64,000 nucleotides of DNA from Thunnus maccoyii (taxonomy: Eukaryota; Chordata; Actinopteri; Scombriformes; Scombridae). Where the stretch lies: the NCBI RefSeq assembly GCF_910596095.1, contig NC_056535.1:22460505-22524504 (forward strand), read 5' to 3'. The translations under genes and the position numbers were made by a program. Position 1 is the stretch's first letter, and each line of letters begins with the position of its first letter. The notes beneath the pieces are model-generated. The model did no database searches and was not told where the DNA came from. It saw nothing but the letters and a program-made list of their open reading frames with translations. Of this stretch, positions 62,401-64,000 are shown piece by piece.

Positions 62401-64000
62401 TCAGTGTATGTGCACTGGGAGCTTCAAGTTTCCACATCACACTTGTGTAAGTTGAATACCGAATCACGACTGACTCTAAACTAGTCACAAATGTCACAAA
62501 TCATGCACATCCTTAACTCAGATTTAAGGAGAGCACAGAGAAACTTTCCCCCTTCAGTAGATGAATGTGAAAACAACCTTCTAGTGTCAAACTCTGTGCA
62601 CATACATCATTCTGCACAGTGAAGCTCAAACATCCAACTGAAGGAACAAGAAGAAAAACACAATTTGGTTTGAAGGGAACTTTAAATATATTTAATAATT
62701 TAAGGAATTAAATTCAGGGACGTAAAGAAATTAAGATTTCTTACAGCTTGTAAAAATATATATATACATTATACAGTACATATTTTGCCCCCTGCACATT
62801 ATTTTGCACATGACTTGGAGATCGAGCTAAGAGGCAATTTCCACTACCAGCACCTTTAAAGCTAGCTAATGAATTAATTTATTAACTTATGTTTAATCCA
62901 TACACACACAGAAATGTAAAAATGACAGATTTTCACGAAAGTTTGCACTTCATAAACAATTTTTATGTCAATAAATGGTCTACATGTTAATTAATATGCA
63001 ACAGTTTGCTTACAGTATGATATTCTATCAGCACTTGATAATAAAAAATAAACTGTCCACACAGCCTGATTTATTAAAAACTAGTCAATACTATCAGTAC
63101 AAATGAAAACCAGTGGTGATCAATTTAGTGACGCAAATATAACATCACACCTAAATAACAACATAAAGCTAAAAGTGACAGTCAGACAATCTTGACCCAA
63201 AGCTTCTTTACACACTGAAAATAGAAAACATTATATATTTACATGTCTTTCACGATGTCCTATCCATCATGTTTAGTTCATTGTGACTCCATTTATTTGC
63301 ATTCCTCCATCCCTTCTTCATTCATGCTTCCAGCCCAGGAAAAAAATTCAGCTTTCAGCAGCTTCATCTCTGGTTGCTGCACGACCAGGAACGAGGCGTC
63401 ACCAGCTCCCAGAAACTATTCTGTTAGGAAAGAGTCAGAGTTTGTCTAAATATTCATGTAACTCTCCTCCTCCTCCTCCTTCTCCTTCTAGTAACATTAT
63501 CTGCAATCCTTTAATATATAATATCTGTATGATTTAGCATTTAAAAACCATATTTATTATCACATAATAATCTAATTTTACAGATGTCACTACTATTTTT
63601 AGATAGTCGTTATCTGTGTTAAGCCATTGTGTGTGTGTGAGTGAGTGACGCCACTGGCTTTAGAGGATGCCATAGCTGAGGATACACAGAGATGGAGTAG
63701 TTCATAGTAGAATAAGTATGTTAAGTACATCTGTGCCCATCTGTCGTGAAAATCCCTCCCTCACATCTGTGACTTCATCAAAGACTTGGGGTTTGAGGGG
63801 GGCTTTTTAAGGGTTAAATACATATCAGATTTTCTCATAAGTCTGTAAGTTGGGTGTGTGCTGGGTGTGTTATCTCTTTAAGAACACATTTATGCACTTT
63901 GTATTTGTATATACATATATGCATGTGTGTCTTGTAGTAACAGATGCTCATGAATGACTGCAGAGAAGAACAGACGACAAAGCCAGGATAATGAAACCGT
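59476..64000. other. Intergenic region right of igsf8
   Basis: No gene recognised. It contains (GT)n at about 59789-59812, fragments of the 40-kb repeat family (60215-60370 and 60990-61270), an A-run at 60827-60846, a familiar fish repeat fragment at 62220-62275 (AAGATCCCCTCCGGACATG), and a (CTC)n stretch near 63463-63488. Minus-strand AATAAA signals near 62165 could mark the 3' end of a gene beyond the window. Confidence 0.5.
60595..60687 (+). repeat. 93-bp perfect repeat, copy 2
   Basis: Same strand as copy 1 at 58700-58792, 1.9 kb downstream. Flanks differ immediately on both sides. Confidence 0.95.

Overview
This window is vertebrate nuclear DNA, almost certainly from a teleost fish. It is AT-rich and intron-rich, packed with (CA)n and (CT)n microsatellites, and holds a typical fish mix of mobile elements: Tc1/mariner, hAT and Harbinger-type non-autonomous elements, a Penelope-like element, and BEL/Pao and LINE remnants. 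Three protein-coding genes are recognisable, and everything else is intergenic, intronic or repeat-derived.

Layout. (1) 1-220, minus strand: one internal exon of tarbp2, carrying most of dsRNA-binding domain 1. The rest of the gene lies mainly to the left, and its first exon lies somewhere to the right and was not identified. (2) 371-7130: a mobile-element cluster made of a Harbinger-like element, a Tc1 fragment, a Penelope-like element with 192-bp inverted ends that both carry hammerhead ribozyme motifs, a second Tc1 fragment, a decayed BEL/Pao retrotransposon and a LINE tail. (3) 7130-17420: intergenic, with one nearly full-length dead Tc1 transposon (14870-16365). (4) 17504-20478, minus strand: complete sp7 (osterix), two coding exons, 456 codons, three C-terminal C2H2 fingers. 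(5) 20480-44150: a gene desert of about 24 kb with repeats, a GC-rich block, a long polypyrimidine block and several CTCF-like motifs. (6) 44184-about 59475, plus strand: complete igsf8 (EWI-2/PGRL), seven coding exons, 638 aa, with four Ig-like domains, a transmembrane segment and a short basic tail. Its introns and 3' end hold many hAT-type elements. (7) 59476-64000: intergenic repeats, no gene recognised.

The three genes do not form a pathway. Tarbp2 is a Dicer partner in small-RNA processing, Sp7 is the master transcription factor of osteoblasts, and Igsf8 is a tetraspanin-associated membrane protein. From memory, tarbp2 and sp7 are also near neighbours on human 12q13, while human IGSF8 is on 1q23, so the sp7-igsf8 adjacency looks lineage-specific. 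No undescribed biological system was found. The most interesting signals are the inverted pair of hammerhead motifs in the Penelope-like element, an element inserted 10 bp after the igsf8 stop codon, a perfect 93-bp duplication ending like a splice acceptor, and an in-frame alternative acceptor in igsf8.
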